From Streptomyces sp. NBC_00091 (GTDB taxonomy: Bacteria > Actinomycetota > Actinomycetes > Streptomycetales > Streptomycetaceae): DNA of 64,000 nt. Below the pieces are notes generated by a model. The model saw only the letters and a program-made list of their open reading frames with translations, was not told where the DNA came from and made no database searches. The stretch spans positions 1,984,001-2,048,000 of the forward strand of contig NZ_JAPEMA010000001.1 in assembly GCF_026343185.1 (NCBI RefSeq), written 5' to 3'. Position numbers and translations under genes: made by a program. Of the stretch, positions 24,894 to 34,046 are shown piece after piece. How positions within the stretch are numbered: position 1 is the stretch's first letter; the number at the start of each line of letters is the position of its first letter.

Positions 24894-26716
24894 ACGCCCC
24901 GATGGAGCGTTCCTCCCTCTACGACTACGCGTTGTTCCGCCAGGGCATCGAGCCCGACGGCCGGCTCCCGCGCGGCGGCCATCCGCTACCGGAACCGCAA
25001 GAACCCTCACCCGCGCCCTCGCCCCAGCCCCAGCCGAAGCCCGACCGGAGCCGGCTGACCTGGCAGGAGACCCAGGAGGAGGTCGCCGCCGCGCTCACCG
25101 CGCCGCTGGCCGACCCCGACCCCGTCCGGGCCGCCGACACCGTCCACCGCCGGGCCGAAGCGCTCGCGCTACCGCACCGCACCGTCCGCGCCCACGTCAC
25201 CCGGCTCCCGCTGGCCGACGAGAGCGCCGCCCGGCGGACCGCCCGCCGGCTGACCCGGCACGGCACGAGCCCGGCGGCCGTCGGCATCGGCCTGGCCCTG
25301 CTCGTCCGGCTCGGCGAACCACAGGACGTGCCCGTCCTCCAGACCCTGGGCCTGCTGCGCGGCCTGGGCCGCCTGGCCGCGGCCGCCCTGGACCCGCTCG
25401 ACCGGCGGGCGGCCGCGCTGCTCCTGCTGGCCGAGCGCACGGACCGGACCCACCTGGACGGGCTGGCCGACGCCGTCGCCGCCCGCGACCCCGCCGCCAC
25501 CCGTACGGCACTGCTCGCCCTGCCGCGCGATCCGGGTGCGTACGCCCCCGCCCGCCGGATCGCCGAAGCCACCGAGCTCGACGTCCTGCTCCGCGCACAT
25601 CCGCGGGACGGGGCGCTGCTCGCCGGGGCCGCCCGGCTGCTGACCCGGATGGCCTGCCAGCGCGACTACCGGGCCGAGATCCTCGACTACCGCCCGGCCG
25701 TGGCCGTGTACGGGGCCCTGGTCGCCGGGGCGGACCGGATCCCGCCGAGCCTCGACCACCACGCGCTGTTGCTGTCCACCGCCCTGGACCTGCACAGCGG
25801 GACCGCCGCGCTGCTGGACTGGCCGCCGGGGCGCCGCGAGGCCCTGCTCGAAGCCCTGGGCCGGCTGCTGGCCTCACCCGCCTGGACCGCCGCAGCCACC
25901 GCCACATCCACCCCCGCCGACGAGCGGCGGGCCGACTGGATCCGGCGGACCGGGCGCCGTCCCTTCGACCTCCCCCCGGCACCGCAGCGGCTGCGCATCG
26001 AGGTGGTCGTCGAGGACCCCGCCGAGGGGAACGGCGTGGACACCCGGATCCTCGTCGACGGCCGCCCCCTGGTGCCCGCGCTCTTCGGCAAGGGCCCCGG
26101 GAACCCCCCGGAGCTCCTGCTGGACCGGGACGACCTGCGCGCCGGACCCGAGCCGCGCGAGGTCCAGCTCGCGGAGGCGTACTGCTCCGAGGGCTGCTGC
26201 GGAGCCCTGTACGCGACCGTCCGGCGGGACGGGGCGGAGGTGGTCTGGGGCGAGTGGCGCGGTGCGACGGGGTCCACGGCCCCGCCCGAGCTGCGCTTCG
26301 CGGCGGCCGCCTATGGCGCCGAACTCGCCCGGGCCGACGCCGACCGGGCCTGGTCCTGGCCCGCCCGCAGTACGGCCCGCCTGATCGCGGCGGGCCTGCG
26401 CGAACGGCCGGAGCTGCTGGCCCGCTGGGAGTGCCGGCCGGGCTGGACCGGCACGGCCTACCGGGAGCCGGACTCGGCCCACGTGTCCTTCACCTACCGC
26501 CCGGCGGCGCCCCCCGCCGTACAGGAGCACGGGGAGCCGCCCTGGCTGCAGTACTTCTGGGAGCTCCCGGACGACGGCCGCCCGCCCGAGGTCCAGGCCG
26601 CCGCCGCACTGGACCGGCTCGCCGGCGGCGACCCGACCACCTGGTCCCGGATCTGCGGCGGCAGCCGCGAGTCGGCGCGGATCCTGGGCCGCGCCTGGCC
26701 GGAGAAACCCAGCTAG
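24890..26716 (+). CDS. Conserved hypothetical protein with C-terminal Cys-rich motif
   Basis: From GTG 24890 the product is 608 aa (ATG 24902 is equally possible). The first half is Arg/Ala/Leu-rich and helical, possibly HEAT-like (RLTRHGTSPAAVGIGLALLVRLGEPQDVPVLQTLGLLRGL). The second half is beta-rich, with VVVEDPAEGNGVDTRILVDGRPLVPALFG, the motif YCSEGCCGALYATV and a Trp-rich tail. I recognise no named domain. It is convergent with the aldehyde dehydrogenase gene and ends at a hairpin. Confidence 0.7.
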   Translation: MNAPMERSSLYDYALFRQGIEPDGRLPRGGHPLPEPQEPSPAPSPQPQPKPDRSRLTWQETQEEVAAALTAPLADPDPVRAADTVHRRAEALALPHRTVRAHVTRLPLADESAARRTARRLTRHGTSPAAVGIGLALLVRLGEPQDVPVLQTLGLLRGLGRLAAAALDPLDRRAAALLLLAERTDRTHLDGLADAVAARDPAATRTALLALPRDPGAYAPARRIAEATELDVLLRAHPRDGALLAGAARLLTRMACQRDYRAEILDYRPAVAVYGALVAGADRIPPSLDHHALLLSTALDLHSGTAALLDWPPGRREALLEALGRLLASPAWTAAATATSTPADERRADWIRRTGRRPFDLPPAPQRLRIEVVVEDPAEGNGVDTRILVDGRPLVPALFGKGPGNPPELLLDRDDLRAGPEPREVQLAEAYCSEGCCGALYATVRRDGAEVVWGEWRGATGSTAPPELRFAAAAYGAELARADADRAWSWPARSTARLIAAGLRERPELLARWECRPGWTGTAYREPDSAHVSFTYRPAAPPAVQEHGEPPWLQYFWELPDDGRPPEVQAAAALDRLAGGDPTTWSRICGGSRESARILGRAWPEKPS

Positions 26717-26727
26717 CGGAAGGGGGC

Positions 26728-26751
26728 GGAGGGGCCCGCCAGGGCCCCTCC
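26728..26751. terminator. Bidirectional hairpin terminator
   Basis: GGAGGGGCCC pairs perfectly with GGGCCCCTCC across loop GCCA, between the convergent hypothetical and aldehyde dehydrogenase genes. Confidence 0.65.
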
Positions 26752-26765
26752 ACCCCCCTACTCCC

Positions 26766-28226
26766 CTAAGCCGTCCAGACGATCGACTGCATCTCGCTGT
26801 ACGCGTGCAGTGCGTACGAGCCCACGTCGCGCCCCACCCCGCTCTGCTTGAAGCCCCCGAACGGCGCCTCCATGTTCCGGCCGATCGTGTTGACCCCGAC
26901 CCCGCCCGCCCGCAGCCGGCGCGCCACCCGGAAGGCGCGCGCCGCGTCCCCGGACCACACGTAGCTCAGCAGCCCGAAGTCGCTGTCGTTCGCCAGCCGG
27001 ATCGCCTCCTCCTCGTCCCCGTCGAAGGGGACCACCACCACGACCGGGCCGAAGATCTCCTCGCGGACCACCCGCATCTCGTTCGTGCAGTCCACCAGCA
27101 GCGTCGGGGCCACGTAGAAGCCCTTCCCCGCGTCCCCCACCACCGGGCGCTCCCCGCCGTACGCGATCCGCGCGCCCTCCTTCCTGCCCAGCTCCACGTA
27201 CGACTCCACGCGGTCGCGGTGCGCCGCCGAGATCACCGGGCCCACCACCGTGCCCCGCTCCGCCGGGTCGCCGACCTTCATGAAGGCCAGGTAGCCCCGC
27301 AGCTTCTCCACCAGCGGCTCGTACACCGACCGGTGGACGATCACCCGGGTCGGGGCGGTGCAGATCTGGCCGGAGTAGAAGGAGAAGGTGGTGCCGATCC
27401 CCATCACCGCCGCGTCCAGGTCGGCGTCCTCGAAGACGACGGCCGCGCCCTTGCCGCCCAGCTCCATGAGCTGCCGCTTCATGGAGCGCCCGCACACCTC
27501 GGCGATGCGCTGCCCGACGCCCGTGGAGCCGGTGAAGGACACCATGTCCACGTACGGGGAGTCCACCGCCGCCTCGCCGACCTCCACCGAGGCGCCCGAG
27601 ACCACGTTCACCACGCCCGCCGGGGCCCCCGCCTCGTGCAGGGCGGCCGCCATCTTGAACACCGACAGCGGGTCCTGCGGCGCCGGTTTGACCACCACCG
27701 TGTTCCCCATGGCCAGCGCCGGGGCCACCTTGCCCGCCGGGTTCGCCCAGGGGTTGTTGTACGAGGTGATGCAGGTGACCACCCCGACCGGCTGGCGCAC
27801 CTCCAGCGCCCCCAGGATGCCGGCCTTCCCCATCGGGCCGGCCTCGGTGACCTGCGGCGCGATGCCCCGCTCGACCGGCTCCAGGGCGCCCTTCGCGTAC
27901 CGCCGGAAGCGGGCGACCCCGACCCCGACCTGCATCCCGCGCGCGATGCCCGTGGGCGCGCCCGTCTCCGCCTGCGCGAGGGCGGCCCACGGTTCGAACT
28001 CCCGCTGCATGATGTCGGCGGCCCGGTCGAGGATCGCCGCGCGTTCCCCGGGGGCCGTACGGGACCACGTACCGAAGGCCTCGGCGGCGGCCCGGGCGGC
28101 CTCCTCGACCTGGGCGCGCGAGGCCTCGGGGGCCAGGCCCACCACGGACTCGTCGGCCGGGTTGACCACCTCGTAGTGGCCGCCGTCGGGCTCCACCCAC
28201 TCGCCGCCGATGTAGAGCTTGGTCAC
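26766..28226 (-). CDS. Aldehyde dehydrogenase
   Basis: The 486-aa NAD(P)-dependent enzyme has YNNPWANP (catalytic Asn region), FTGSTGVG, the general base in LMELGGKGAAVVF and the nucleophile in SGQICTAPTRV. It oxidises an aldehyde to the acid. It starts at a GTG overlapping the stop of the upstream amidohydrolase (28223-28226), so the two are translationally coupled. Context suggests a step in a catabolic pathway shared with the amidohydrolase, LLM and SDR genes upstream. Confidence 0.92.
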   Translation of the reverse strand: MTKLYIGGEWVEPDGGHYEVVNPADESVVGLAPEASRAQVEEAARAAAEAFGTWSRTAPGERAAILDRAADIMQREFEPWAALAQAETGAPTGIARGMQVGVGVARFRRYAKGALEPVERGIAPQVTEAGPMGKAGILGALEVRQPVGVVTCITSYNNPWANPAGKVAPALAMGNTVVVKPAPQDPLSVFKMAAALHEAGAPAGVVNVVSGASVEVGEAAVDSPYVDMVSFTGSTGVGQRIAEVCGRSMKRQLMELGGKGAAVVFEDADLDAAVMGIGTTFSFYSGQICTAPTRVIVHRSVYEPLVEKLRGYLAFMKVGDPAERGTVVGPVISAAHRDRVESYVELGRKEGARIAYGGERPVVGDAGKGFYVAPTLLVDCTNEMRVVREEIFGPVVVVVPFDGDEEEAIRLANDSDFGLLSYVWSGDAARAFRVARRLRAGGVGVNTIGRNMEAPFGGFKQSGVGRDVGSYALHAYSEMQSIVWTA

Positions 28227-29965
28227 CGTGTGCTCACCGTCCTCGTGTCCCGGCCCGACCGGAGCACGATGCCCGGGATCGCGCCGGTCACCTCGTCGTC
28301 GCGGACGGTCTCCACGCCGTTGACGCGTACGGAGACGATGCCCGTCGCCCGTGCGTCCAGCCGGGGGCTGTCCCCGGGCAGGTCGTGGACCAGGGTCGCG
28401 GGCCCGGCGTCGATGCGCTCCGGGTCGAAGAGGACCAGGTCCGCGTGGTAGCCCTCGGTGATCCGGCCGCGCTCGCGCAGCCCGAACAGCCGGGCCGGGT
28501 CGTCGGTGAGCATCCGTACCGCCTGCTCGAGCGGCACCAGCTTGCGGCCGCGCAGGCAGTCGCCGAGGAAGCGGGTCGTGTACGGGGCCCCGCACATCCG
28601 GTCCAGGTGCGCGCCGGCGTCCGAGCCGCCGAGCATGACGTCCTCGTGCTGCCAGGTCTCGGCGCGCAGGGCCCAGCTCGCGGGGTCGTTGTCGCTGGGC
28701 ATCGGCCACAGGACGGTGCGCAGGTCGTCGTTGGCGCAGATCTCGACGAGGCAGTGGAAGGCGTCCTGGCCGCGCTCGGCGGCGATGTCGTCGACCACCC
28801 GGCCGGAGAGGCCCTCGTTCTCCTTGCTGTACGTGTCACCGATGACGTAGCGCCCGAAGTTGGCCAGGCGCCGGAAGACTCCGGCCTCCTTGCTGTCGGC
28901 GCGGCGCAGCATCTCGGCGCGGACGTCCGCGTCGCGGAGCTTCTCGATCCGTTCGGGGACGGGCAGTGCGAGGACCTCGCCCCAGCCGGGGATGAGGTTG
29001 AGGGCGCAGAAGGTCCCGAGGGACATGTTCATGGGGGTGAGGATCGGCATGGTGAGCGCCACGATCCGGCCGCCGGCGGCGCGGGCGCGCTCGGAGGGGA
29101 TCAGCTGGCGCGGGACGCGTTCGGGGACGGCGGCGTCGATGGTCAGGACGTTCCAGTTGAGGGGCCGGCCGGCGGCCGCGCTCATGCCGACGAAGAGGTC
29201 GATCTCCTCGTCGGAGAACTGGTCGAGGCAGCCGGCGACGATGGCCTCGAGCTGGGTGCCCTCGTGTTCGGCGACGGCGCGGGAGAGGGCGAGGAGTTCC
29301 TCCGGCCCGGCGTGCCGGGAGGCGACGGGGGCGCCGGCGCCGTCGGAGTGGGTGGAGGACTGGGTGGTGGACAGGCCCCAGGCGCCGGCGTTCATGGCGT
29401 CGTGGAGGAGGTCGACCATCTGCCGCAGCTGCTCGGGGGTGGGCTGTCCGCCGACGGCGTCCTCGCCCATGACGTGGCGGCGCAGGGCGCAGTGGCCGAC
29501 CATGAAACCGGCGTTGACGGCGATCCGCCCTTCGAGGGCGTCGAGGTACTCGCCGAAGCCGGACCAGGTCCAGTCGACGCCTTCTTCGAGGGCCTTGAGG
29601 GCCATGCCCTCGACCTTGCTCATCATGCGGCGCGTGTAGTCGGCGTCCTCGGGGCGGGCGGGGTTGAGGGGGGCCAGGGTGAAGCCGCAGTTGCCGCCGG
29701 CGACGGTGGTGACGCCGTGGTTCATGGAGGGGGTGGCGTACGGGTCCCAGAAGAGCTGGGCGTCGTAGTGGGTGTGCGGGTCGACGAACCCGGGGGTGAG
29801 GACGAGGCCGGTGGCGTCCTCGCTGGTGCGGGTGTCCTCTGTCGTCGTCCGGCCGGGTTCCGCGATGACGGCTATGCGGCCGTCGCGGATGCCGATGTCT
29901 GCGACGTATGCGGGGGCGCCGGTGCCGTCTACGACGGTCGCCCCGCGGATGAGGTGGTCGAGCAT
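28223..29965 (-). CDS. N-acyl-D-amino-acid deacylase family amidohydrolase
   Basis: The 580-aa metal-dependent hydrolase has the TIM-barrel motifs VDPHTHYDAQLFWD (HxH), MVGHCALRRHVMG, LGGSDAGAHLDRMCG and the C-terminal ITEGYHADLVLFDPERI. It belongs to the D-aminoacylase branch; related actinobacterial proteins usually have unknown amide or lactam substrates. The start is fixed by AGGAGGGGAAC before ATG 29965. It is coupled to the aldehyde dehydrogenase. A hairpin at 30142-30185 separates it from the LLM gene, so it may have its own promoter or depend on read-through. Confidence 0.87.
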   Translation of the reverse strand: MLDHLIRGATVVDGTGAPAYVADIGIRDGRIAVIAEPGRTTTEDTRTSEDATGLVLTPGFVDPHTHYDAQLFWDPYATPSMNHGVTTVAGGNCGFTLAPLNPARPEDADYTRRMMSKVEGMALKALEEGVDWTWSGFGEYLDALEGRIAVNAGFMVGHCALRRHVMGEDAVGGQPTPEQLRQMVDLLHDAMNAGAWGLSTTQSSTHSDGAGAPVASRHAGPEELLALSRAVAEHEGTQLEAIVAGCLDQFSDEEIDLFVGMSAAAGRPLNWNVLTIDAAVPERVPRQLIPSERARAAGGRIVALTMPILTPMNMSLGTFCALNLIPGWGEVLALPVPERIEKLRDADVRAEMLRRADSKEAGVFRRLANFGRYVIGDTYSKENEGLSGRVVDDIAAERGQDAFHCLVEICANDDLRTVLWPMPSDNDPASWALRAETWQHEDVMLGGSDAGAHLDRMCGAPYTTRFLGDCLRGRKLVPLEQAVRMLTDDPARLFGLRERGRITEGYHADLVLFDPERIDAGPATLVHDLPGDSPRLDARATGIVSVRVNGVETVRDDEVTGAIPGIVLRSGRDTRTVSTR

Positions 29966-30082
29966 GTTCCCCTCCTGTGTGTCCCTGTGCCGTTGCCCTG
30001 GCCGGGCGGGGGTGGGGGCCCTGCGGGGCTGTCCCCTACCCGCCCTTCCACCTCCCCCAGACTCCGTCCGGGGGGACCCCCA

Positions 30083-30156
30083 CGCCTCAAGCGCCGGCGG
30101 GGCTTGGAAAGACACGGCGCTCCGCGCCCGCGCCTCAAACGCCGGCGGGGCTGGAA
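30083..30156. repeat. Direct repeat of a dispersed streptomycete intergenic element
   Basis: Two near-identical units, each beginning CGCCTCAA and continuing through GCCGGCGGGGCT (30083-30109 and 30131-30156), lie between the LLM and amidohydrolase genes. Similar units are common between streptomycete genes. Confidence 0.5.
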
Positions 30157-30185
30157 GTGCGCTGCGCGCACTCCAGCCCCGCCGG
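30142..30185 (-). terminator. Long hairpin after the LLM gene
   Basis: About 20 bp of stem with one bulged A, arms starting CCGGCGGGGCTGG and ending CCAGCCCCGCCGG around loop TGC, begin 3 nt after the LLM stop codon. Confidence 0.7.
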
Positions 30186-30187
30186 GA

Positions 30188-31318
30188 CTACGCGGACTGG
30201 CGGAAGCGGGTGGTGCGGTGGATCGGGTCCGTGTCTATGTGCGGGATGACGTGTTCGCCGATGAGCTTGATGGTGGTCATCGTGTCCTCGGGCGAGACTC
30301 CCGTCGGCAGGCCGAAGGAGAGCTGGTCGGCGCCTGCCTGCTCCCAGCGCTTGCACTGGGCGCGGACCTCGGACGGGTCACCGCAGATGAGGAGTTCCTC
30401 CGCGATGAGCAGCTCGATGATCTCCGCGTTGTACTCGGGGAGGGTCTCCGGCCACTGCGGGATCGCCTCCGGGCGCGGGAAGGTGTCGTGGTAGCGGAAG
30501 ACCAGCGACTGGAAGCGGTTCATGTTGGCGTTGACCGCGATCTCGACGGCCTTGTCGTGGGTCTCGGCGCAGATCGCGGTCGAGGTGACCATCACGTTGT
30601 CGTTGACGAAGGCGCCGATCGCCTTCGCCTCCCGGATCGCCGTCTTGTACTGGTCGAGGACCCATTCCATGTCCGAGACCTTCTGGACGCTGAAGCCGAG
30701 GACGCCCAGGCCCTTCTTCGCCGCCATCGCGTACGAGGAGGGGGAGCCGGCGGCGTACCACATGGCCGGGTGGGCCTTGCCGTACGGCTTGGGGAAGACC
30801 TTGCGCGGCGGGAGGGACCAGTGCTTGCCCTGGAAGCCCTCGTACTCCTCCTGGAGGAACATCTTGGGGAATTCCGCGATGGTCTCCTCCCAGATCTCCT
30901 TGGTGTGGTTCATGTCCGTGATGCCGGGCATGAAGCCGAGGATCTCGTGGCTGCCGGCGCCCCGCCCGGTGCCGAACTCGAAGCGGCCCTTGGAGAGGTG
31001 GTCGAGCATGGTGACCTTCTCGGCCACCTTCACCGGGTGGTTGACCGGGGCGAGCGGGTTGAAGATGCCGGAGCCGAGGTGGATGCGCTCGGTGGCGGCG
31101 GCGAGGTATCCGAGGAAGACCTCGTTGGCCGAGAGGTGCGAGTACTCCTCCAGGAAGTGGTGCTCCGAGGCCCAGGCGTACTTGAAGCCGGACTTGTCGG
31201 CCTGGATGACGTACTGGGTCTCCTCGAGCAGCGCCTTGTGCTCTGCCTCGGGGTCGACCTTGGACCGCGCCTCGGGCACGTATCCCTGCACGAAGAGCCC
31301 GAATTCCAAGGGGTTCAC
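30188..31318 (-). CDS. LLM-class flavin/F420-dependent oxidoreductase
   Basis: The 376-aa TIM-barrel enzyme has YAWASEHHFLEEYSHLSANEVFLGYLAAATERIHLGSGIFNP and DHLSKGRFEFGTGRGAGSHEI, the luciferase-like monooxygenase pattern. Its length fits the FMN/F420 alkanal-monooxygenase-like group. Two palindromic operators (31332-31346 and 31409-31423) flank its promoter, so it is a strong member of the CTGAC-N5-GTCAG regulon. Substrate unknown. Confidence 0.9.
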   Translation of the reverse strand: MNPLEFGLFVQGYVPEARSKVDPEAEHKALLEETQYVIQADKSGFKYAWASEHHFLEEYSHLSANEVFLGYLAAATERIHLGSGIFNPLAPVNHPVKVAEKVTMLDHLSKGRFEFGTGRGAGSHEILGFMPGITDMNHTKEIWEETIAEFPKMFLQEEYEGFQGKHWSLPPRKVFPKPYGKAHPAMWYAAGSPSSYAMAAKKGLGVLGFSVQKVSDMEWVLDQYKTAIREAKAIGAFVNDNVMVTSTAICAETHDKAVEIAVNANMNRFQSLVFRYHDTFPRPEAIPQWPETLPEYNAEIIELLIAEELLICGDPSEVRAQCKRWEQAGADQLSFGLPTGVSPEDTMTTIKLIGEHVIPHIDTDPIHRTTRFRQSA

Positions 31319-31331
31319 CGTCCTTAGGTTT

Positions 31332-31346
31332 CTGACGTTGCGTCAG
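31332..31346. promoter_or_regulatory. Palindromic operator, site 2
   Basis: CTGACGTTGCGTCAG lies 13 nt upstream of the LLM start. On the minus strand a TTGACG/AACAGT promoter (17-nt spacer) lies between this site and site 3. Confidence 0.6.
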
Positions 31347-31408
31347 ATTTGATGGGTCCGACTGTTCCACCGCGGGGCGGGGCCGTCAATAGAGCCGCAG
31401 GGGTTCAT

Positions 31409-31423
31409 CTGACGGTCCGTCAG
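31409..31423. promoter_or_regulatory. Palindromic operator, site 3
   Basis: The palindrome CTGACGGTCCGTCAG, identical to site 4, sits between the SDR stop (31430) and the LLM promoter, 90 nt upstream of the LLM start. Confidence 0.7.
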
Positions 31424-31429
31424 GAGACG

Positions 31430-32215
31430 TCAGATGATGCTGACGCCGGCCGTCCAGCCGCCGTCCACGACGAAGGGCTGGCCGGTGATGTAGGAGGAGT
31501 CGTCGCCGGTCAGGAAGAGGGCCAGCTTCGCGATCTCCTCCGGCCGCCCCACCCGGCCCAGCGGGACCACCCGCTTGTACAGCTCGGCCATCGCATCCCT
31601 GGCCTCGTCCGTCATCCCCGCCGGGTCCAGCAGCCCGGGGTTGGCCATGGGGGTGTCCACCGCACCCGGGCACATCGCGTTGACCCGGATGTTCTTCGCG
31701 GCCAGCTCCAGCGCCGCCACCCGGGTCAGCCCGAGGATCGCCGCCTTCGTCGCCGCGTACGCGCCCACGTACGCCATGCCCGTCAGGCCGGTGTAGGAGG
31801 AGGTGTTGACGATGGTCCCGCCGCCGGCCGCCTCGATCTCGGGCGCGACCGCCCTGATGCCGAGGAAGGCGCCGACCTGGTTGACCTCGACCACCTGCCG
31901 GAACTCCTCCAGCGGGGTCGCGGTCAGCTCGTTGAAGCGCAGGATGCCCGCGTTGTTGACCAGCCCGTCCACCGGGCCGAAGGCCTCCTTCGCGGTGGCC
32001 GTGGCGGCCTCCCAGTCCTCCTCCCGGCTCACGTCCAGCCGTACGTACCGCGCCCGGTCCTCGCCGATCTCCTTGGCGACGGCGGCGCCCTGCTCGTCCA
32101 GTACGTCGCCCAGCAGCACCTTCGCGCCCTCGGCGGCGAAGAGGCGGGCCTCCTGCTCGCCCTGGCCGCGCGCCGCACCGGTGATGATGACGACGCGCCC
32201 GTCCAGCTTGCCCAT
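31430..32215 (-). CDS. Short-chain dehydrogenase/reductase
   Basis: The 261-aa classical SDR has TGAARGQGEQEAR, NNAGIL, catalytic Ser in NTSSYTG, YAATK and a C-terminal DGGWTAGVSI. It lies 40 nt downstream of the LLM gene at 32256 on the same strand and is probably in its operon, downstream of operator site 4. It is likely an alcohol dehydrogenase in the same catabolic route. Confidence 0.92.
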   Translation of the reverse strand: MGKLDGRVVIITGAARGQGEQEARLFAAEGAKVLLGDVLDEQGAAVAKEIGEDRARYVRLDVSREEDWEAATATAKEAFGPVDGLVNNAGILRFNELTATPLEEFRQVVEVNQVGAFLGIRAVAPEIEAAGGGTIVNTSSYTGLTGMAYVGAYAATKAAILGLTRVAALELAAKNIRVNAMCPGAVDTPMANPGLLDPAGMTDEARDAMAELYKRVVPLGRVGRPEEIAKLALFLTGDDSSYITGQPFVVDGGWTAGVSII

Positions 32216-32255
32216 GGGGTACCCCTAGTGGTTTGAGGAGCCAGTCGTTGAGGAG

Positions 32256-33203
32256 TCACTGGTTGAGGAGCGGGGCCACCTCGGCCCCGAACGCGGTGAT
32301 CTGGTCCACGAGTTCGGCGCGGTCGCGATTGCGGAAGCGGACCTGGATCTGGTTCACGCCCAGCGCCCCGTACTCCCGGAGGGACTCGGCGAGCGCCTCC
32401 GCCTTGCCGGTGAGGGTGCGGCGGCCGGTGTCCCAGGCGGGCTCGCCGACGTAGAGGGGCTCGGTGATGGCGCCGATCTCGACGGGCCCGGTGTTCCCGG
32501 CCGCCGCGCGGAGCTCGCGCAGGCGGGCGATCTGCGCCGGAAGCCGGTCGCGCGGGTCCCCCTGCGGGAGCCAGCCGTCGCCGCGTACGGCGGCCCGGCG
32601 GACGGCGGCGGGCGAGGAGCCGCCGACCCAGACGGGGATGCGCGCCTGGGCGGGGCGGGGCAGCTGCCCGAGGTCCCGGAAGGAGAACCGCTCCCCCTCG
32701 AACTCCGGGTACTCCTCGGGCCCCAGCGCCGCGCGCAGCGCGTCCAGGGTCTCGTCGAGGACGGCCCCGCGGCGCCCGAAGTCGACGCCGAGCGCCTCGA
32801 ACTCCTCCTGGACGTGCCCGGCCCCGACCCCGAGGATCAGGCGGCCCCCGGAGAGGTGGTCGAGGGTCGCGTACTGCTTGGCGGTGACCAGGGGGTGGCG
32901 CAGGCCGACGATCGCCACGTGGCTCAGCAGCCGCACCCGCTCGGTGATCCCGGCCAAGAAGGCCAGGGTGGCCACCGGGTCGTACCAGACGGTGCTCATG
33001 GGGCCGGCGAGCCGGCGCGGGACGGCCACGTGGTCACAGGTGGCCACGTACCCGAAGCCGGCCCGGTCGGCGGCGCGCGCCACCTCGGCGAGGTCGGCCG
33101 CGCCGGCCGAGGCCTCCCAGGGCTCGGCGTAGATGGTGCTCTGCGACTGGACGGGGAGCTGCATCCCGTACGCCAGCCGGCCTTCCGGAAACACGCGTGC
33201 CAT
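32256..33203 (-). CDS. LLM-class F420-dependent oxidoreductase
   Basis: The 315-aa LLM protein has FGYVATCDHVAVPR, ERVRLLSHVAIVGLRHPLVTAKQYATLDHLSGGRLILGVGAGHVQEEFEALG and IPVWVGGSSPAAVRRAA, characteristic of F420-dependent enzymes. It is first in an operon with the SDR. Operator site 4 lies 87 nt upstream of its ATG. Substrate unknown. Confidence 0.92.
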   Translation of the reverse strand: MARVFPEGRLAYGMQLPVQSQSTIYAEPWEASAGAADLAEVARAADRAGFGYVATCDHVAVPRRLAGPMSTVWYDPVATLAFLAGITERVRLLSHVAIVGLRHPLVTAKQYATLDHLSGGRLILGVGAGHVQEEFEALGVDFGRRGAVLDETLDALRAALGPEEYPEFEGERFSFRDLGQLPRPAQARIPVWVGGSSPAAVRRAAVRGDGWLPQGDPRDRLPAQIARLRELRAAAGNTGPVEIGAITEPLYVGEPAWDTGRRTLTGKAEALAESLREYGALGVNQIQVRFRNRDRAELVDQITAFGAEVAPLLNQ

Positions 33204-33290
33204 ACCGAGCCCGCCTCGCCTTCGTCCGCCGGTCCGCGCACCGCTTCGACTGCCGATTCGGCATACCGGTGCCGGGCCCCATCGTCATAG

Positions 33291-33305
33291 CTGACGGTCC
33301 GTCAG
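33291..33305. promoter_or_regulatory. Palindromic operator, site 4
   Basis: CTGACGGTCCGTCAG, identical to site 3, lies between the leftward LLM-SDR operon and the rightward antitoxin-like gene. Its likely target is the LLM operon. Confidence 0.7.
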
Positions 33306-33391
33306 GCAAGGGGCGGGGTGGAATCGCGCGAGGATGGGTGGCGGGTACGGGTGCGTACCCGTACCCTCGAAGGATGGGAAGGAGCACGACG

Positions 33392-33649
33392 ATGCCCGAT
33401 GCGAACATCCGTATCCCCGAGGAAGCCAAGGACAGACTCGCCGCCATAGCGGCTGCCGAGGGGCTGTCGCTCCGCGCCTACCTGGCCCGTCTGGCCGAGA
33501 CCCTGCTGACCCCGGCCGAGCGCGCCGAACGTGCCGAACGCGCACGTGCCGCGCTGCGCGACTGGAACGGCTACGCGCCGACGGCCGCCGAGCAGCAGGA
33601 GCTAGACAGCGAGCTGGACCGCCGCCTCCAAGGGGCGAGGCCCCGGTGA
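33392..33649 (+). CDS. Antitoxin-like ribbon-helix-helix protein
   Basis: The 85-aa product starts MPDANIRIPEEAKDRLAAIAAAEGLSLRAYLARLAETLL, an RHH-type N-terminus, followed by a charged helical tail that could wrap a toxin. GGAAGGAG lies 7 nt before ATG 33392; ATG 33374 is an alternative. Its stop overlaps the PIN-like gene start (GTGA), the normal VapB-VapC arrangement. Confidence 0.75.
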   Translation: MPDANIRIPEEAKDRLAAIAAAEGLSLRAYLARLAETLLTPAERAERAERARAALRDWNGYAPTAAEQQELDSELDRRLQGARPR

Positions 33650-34026
33650 CCGAGCCCGTACACATCGTGCTGGACGAGACGGCGATGACCGCCGCCGGCC
33701 GCGGCAACGTCCTGGTTTCGCGCCTCATCCACCGGGCCCACGCCGAGTCCGGCTGGTTCCTGTACGCCCCTGCCTGTGCGCTGGTCGAGGCCGACCGGGC
33801 CCGGCCCGGCACGGCGGAGCACCTCGCGGCCCTGCCCGGCGTCATCGTCCTCGACCTGGACCTGCCCGCCGCGCTGGCCGTCGCGCGGGACGAGAGCTGG
33901 GCCACTGCCCACTGCCTGCACGCCGCCCAGCCCACCGCCGACCGGCCCGACGGCGCGATCGTCGCCACCACGGCCCCGAAGCGGTGGGAGGGCGAGCCCG
34001 TCCGAATCCTGGACCTCACTCCGTGA
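33646..34026 (+). CDS. PIN-domain-like (VapC-type) toxin candidate
   Basis: The 126-aa protein begins TEPVHIVLDETAMTAAGRGN, with an early Asp in the place of the first PIN acidic residue, and contains LVEADRARPG and ATAHCLHAAQPTADRPDGAIVATTAP. This fits a divergent VapC-like RNase, although not all four acidic positions can be assigned confidently. It is coupled to the antitoxin-like gene by a GTGA overlap and followed by a second RHH-like gene. Confidence 0.65.
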   Translation: MTEPVHIVLDETAMTAAGRGNVLVSRLIHRAHAESGWFLYAPACALVEADRARPGTAEHLAALPGVIVLDLDLPAALAVARDESWATAHCLHAAQPTADRPDGAIVATTAPKRWEGEPVRILDLTP

Positions 34027-34046
34027 CCGGCGCCAAAGGGACCGAC

